The notes under the pieces were generated by a model. That model searched no databases. It was not told where the DNA came from and worked only from the letters and a program-made list of their open reading frames with translations. This document shows, piece by piece, positions 61,391 through 64,000 of a stretch of DNA of 64,000 nt. Within the stretch, counting starts at the first letter, position 1; each line of letters opens with the position of its first letter. The translations under genes and the position numbers were made by a program. The stretch is taken from positions 12,522,162 through 12,586,161 of the forward strand of contig OZ007581.1 in the NCBI GenBank assembly GCA_963931925.1. Direction: 5' to 3'. This stretch comes from Onchidella celtica (taxonomy: Eukaryota; Mollusca; Gastropoda; Systellommatophora; Onchidiidae).

Positions 61391-61693
61391 TTTCCACCGC
61401 CCCACATTTCTTTCTCCCGAAATCTACCAGTGCTATCTACCCCCCTCCCACTCCCCCATCAAGAGCCATCGGCAGACCACCATGGCCACTTCACAACCCA
61501 CCCTGCTAGTGCTCCAAAGAAGTAAATAAGTAAATAAATAAATACATAAATATAATGCTAGCGCCATCGGCACACCGCCATGGCCATCCCCTACTCTCCC
61601 CCACCCCCTTTTTTGTTTTTTCGTGTGTGGCAAACAATCATGTCCACCCTCCCCCCAAACAAACCCACTATTGTCTGTCTCCCCCACAGACTA

Positions 61694-62096
61694 ATAAATT
61701 AACCAGACTGGATGAGCCCGTTGTGTGACGTCGCAAAACAGCGAAAGGTCAAGAACCATCCGCCACATTAGGTTTACGGTTGCGACCGACGCTTCAGCAT
61801 AGCTACAATGCAGCGGTCGCTAAAAGTCCACACGGTCATCATTAATAACAATAAAAAAAAAGGCAGATGTAGACAATAAAATGAAAGGATAGGCAAGATA
61901 ATGCATTATTAATACATGTACCACCAATCTTGACAAATAAAAAGAAATGTCTACTGCAGATAGAACTAGAATCGGAATTGCCCGAGCGGCGTCCACGTTG
62001 GTTATAAGGCCGCATCTCATTAACTTCCGTAAAAAACGACTCAGCCCGAAGCTCGTGTTTCCAGTCTGGTTAATTTATTAGTCTGTGGTCTCCCCT
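61694..62096. mobile_element. Element bounded by a 27-bp perfect inverted repeat
   Basis: CACAGACTAATAAATTAACC plus AGACTGG at the left recurs inverted near 62067-62093. The interior of about 350 bp has no frame of note. The duplication at its ends is not clear. Confidence 0.5.
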
Positions 62097-62109
62097 GCCG
62101 ATGGCAGGG

Positions 62110-64000
62110 GCGACAATAATTAATAAATAAATACATCATAAAAATAAACATTTACTGCCCTTGCTGTGGGGTTAATCCTTTAAGCTACAAGGATCCCCAT
62201 TACCCCCCCCCCCTCACCCATGATAGGAATCTTTAAATATTTTTTTTTGGCGCCAACCGCAACCACAAGAAACAACCAAGAAAAGCAGAAGATACCCATA
62301 AGGGAGCCATTTTGAGGGCTAGAAAAGGACCACGACGAAAACAAGAAAAAGCAACAAGAAAGAGGAGGCACAAATGCCAATGACAGCGACAACTCCCTAA
62401 ATAAACATCTAATTGCCACATAATAATTATTTTAGTCAGTGTGGCTGCCCTGAATCTGAATAATAGTTATTATTATCTTCTGCAAATATTAAAACACTTG
62501 AACGCCACATAAAAGGTCAAGAAAACAATAAATGTCCTTCCGGCATTATCTCAAAGGACAATGGAATGGCTCTAACTTGGGGAATAGCCATGGATGCCGC
62601 TACGTAAAAAAAAATACAAGTTGAAGAAATCTTCTTTAAAAAAAAGTGTACAAGCAAGCAAACAGTGACTCATCTCAATTATGTAACAAAACCAAAATTC
62701 GCACTGATATGTACTTTCACGCGAGATAACTCCAATGTAACATTACTGTTCCATTGTGTTTCAAACTGATGTTATGTCTTAAAGACGATCATGAGATTGC
62801 TGTAAATAACACAGTTGAACCATTGAAATGATAACTGTTTAATTAATTATAATGCATAAAAACATTGCAATTGTCTCAAGAGAGTTAAATACATATGAGT
62901 ACTTAAATGAAAGCTGCCATACTTCTTAAAGAATGAGATTTAAAGAAGATGATACAAGCTTGTTATTCAAGTCAACTTTTCCAAAGGTTAAGTAGGCTAT
63001 AACTATAATCACAGCAAAGCCAAAAAAGTTTTGCTGCTAGCCTGTCATACCAACTCCATCGATATAGAATTAATATTATTTTGCTTCGATAGCAAAAGCG
63101 TTCCTTTGCGAGATTCAGTACTGATCCTCAGGAAATATCATAGCAGGTTGCAAAAAAACAAACAAAAAAAAACCAGTATCATTTCTACCCGAAAGTTTAA
63201 GTTCCGCATTGCACAACCATGAAACATTTAACTGATAAAAGTGAACACATTCAGAACAATTGCATAAGTGAACCGTTTCTATACTGCATTATGAACACAC
63301 TTGGTGATATAATGCACATAAAATTACAACTTTAGCAAATGTTGCCCTAGTTTTACGTATAAGAGAATAAACATGGTTCTAACAAACAGGAACGTTACGG
63401 TATACAAGCTATCAGAATCAGACGGTTGAAAAAATGGTAGTAGTGAATGAACATACTGTAAAAAAGTTGACGAAATATTATAAAAACCACAGAAAAACTG
63501 TGGGGTCGCAACAGGGGCTATAAGCCATATTAAAATCGGGCAAAAAGAAACCGTTTGAAACCTTTTATTGTTCGATTGTTTTCTCTGTTCCATTTTTTTT
63601 TCTTCATAAAGGGGAAAGCCGAAAATTTGAACATTTTCTGTCTTCTCTTTAGTTTTCTTTGTATCGTTTGGGTTTTATTTCTCACGCAAGGTTTTGCAAC
63701 ATACAACTTTATCTTTTTCCCCAATTTTAATATTGTAAAAAAGTTGACGCGTTGGCGGTGCTAAAAAGTATTGTTTCCACAATAGACCAGTGTGACCAGT
63801 GCAAATGTTAGGCTTTCACCTTTATTTATGATTAATTATAGAGATCTAACTTTGTTTTATTAATTCACTTCACGTGGTCAATTAGGAAAACAATGATTCT
63901 TTTTCTTTTTCTATCTTTTTTTTCAAAATCTTATCAATCATAACTATTATAGGATGCGTACATACACTGACAAATTACAGGTTACAATACGTTTCCCGAA
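62110..64000. other. AT-rich stretch with no recognisable feature
   Basis: Only short random frames and A/T runs. I see no domain, repeat pair or RNA gene. Confidence 0.5.

Noticed and set aside
61140-61529. 129-codon Pro/Ser/Thr-rich frame as a gene
   Set aside because: It lies in a direct repeat whose other copy is not open in this frame; more likely part of a transposon or chance.

Overview
This is a eukaryotic, AT-rich, intron- and repeat-rich window. It carries no bacterial-type operon, rRNA or intact tRNA. Multi-exon lectin/immunoglobulin genes with GT-AG introns, RTE-like LINEs, a tRNA-derived SINE with an (ATT)n tail, several MITE families and long GATA and GA microsatellites suggest a lophotrochozoan invertebrate, most likely a mollusc. 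That assignment is inference.

The core is a tandem pair of paralogous genes on the minus strand, about 31 kb apart. Each encodes a signal peptide, one C-type lectin-like domain (CTLD, three exons) and then a row of Ig-like domains. Gene B (25376-49666) has 12 exons that join in phase to give signal peptide, CTLD and five Ig domains. Candidate transmembrane and cytoplasmic-tail exons follow. Gene A (off the left edge to 18801) has exons 1-10 in the window. Its exon 7, in the second Ig domain, is split by a nearly full-length RTE-like LINE (5136-9089) that has an open 1043-codon frame and a perfect 12-bp target-site duplication. Gene A can therefore make only a truncated, possibly secreted, CTLD-Ig protein of about 347 residues unless the insertion is polymorphic. 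The duplicated unit (A about 1-21950, B about 30340-52250) ends in GATA microsatellites on the promoter side.

Divergence between the copies is uneven. CTLD exon 4 has about 21 replaced codons against about 5 silent ones. CTLD exon 3 and its intron edges are almost identical over about 145 bp. Ig1 and Ig4 are conserved, and Ig2 and Ig3 are intermediate. This is the pattern expected of a diversifying recognition receptor with local gene conversion.

Layout: 1-18801 gene A; 18802-21950 upstream part of the duplicated unit; 21950-25370 intergenic with microsatellites and a MITE; 25376-49666 gene B, whose introns hold two inverted solo LTRs, a dispersed repeat, a SINE, an RTE 3' fragment, a minisatellite and an unassigned 1.8-kb insertion; 49667-52250 upstream unit of B; 52459-52856 full SINE; 53000-64000 a largely non-coding, repeat-rich stretch. 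That last part holds a candidate 49-residue secreted Cys-rich peptide (56248), a 127-bp near-perfect hairpin, a THAP-like remnant (57043), a LINE 3' fragment, an 186-bp PIF/Harbinger-type MITE and a pair of 330-bp direct repeats.
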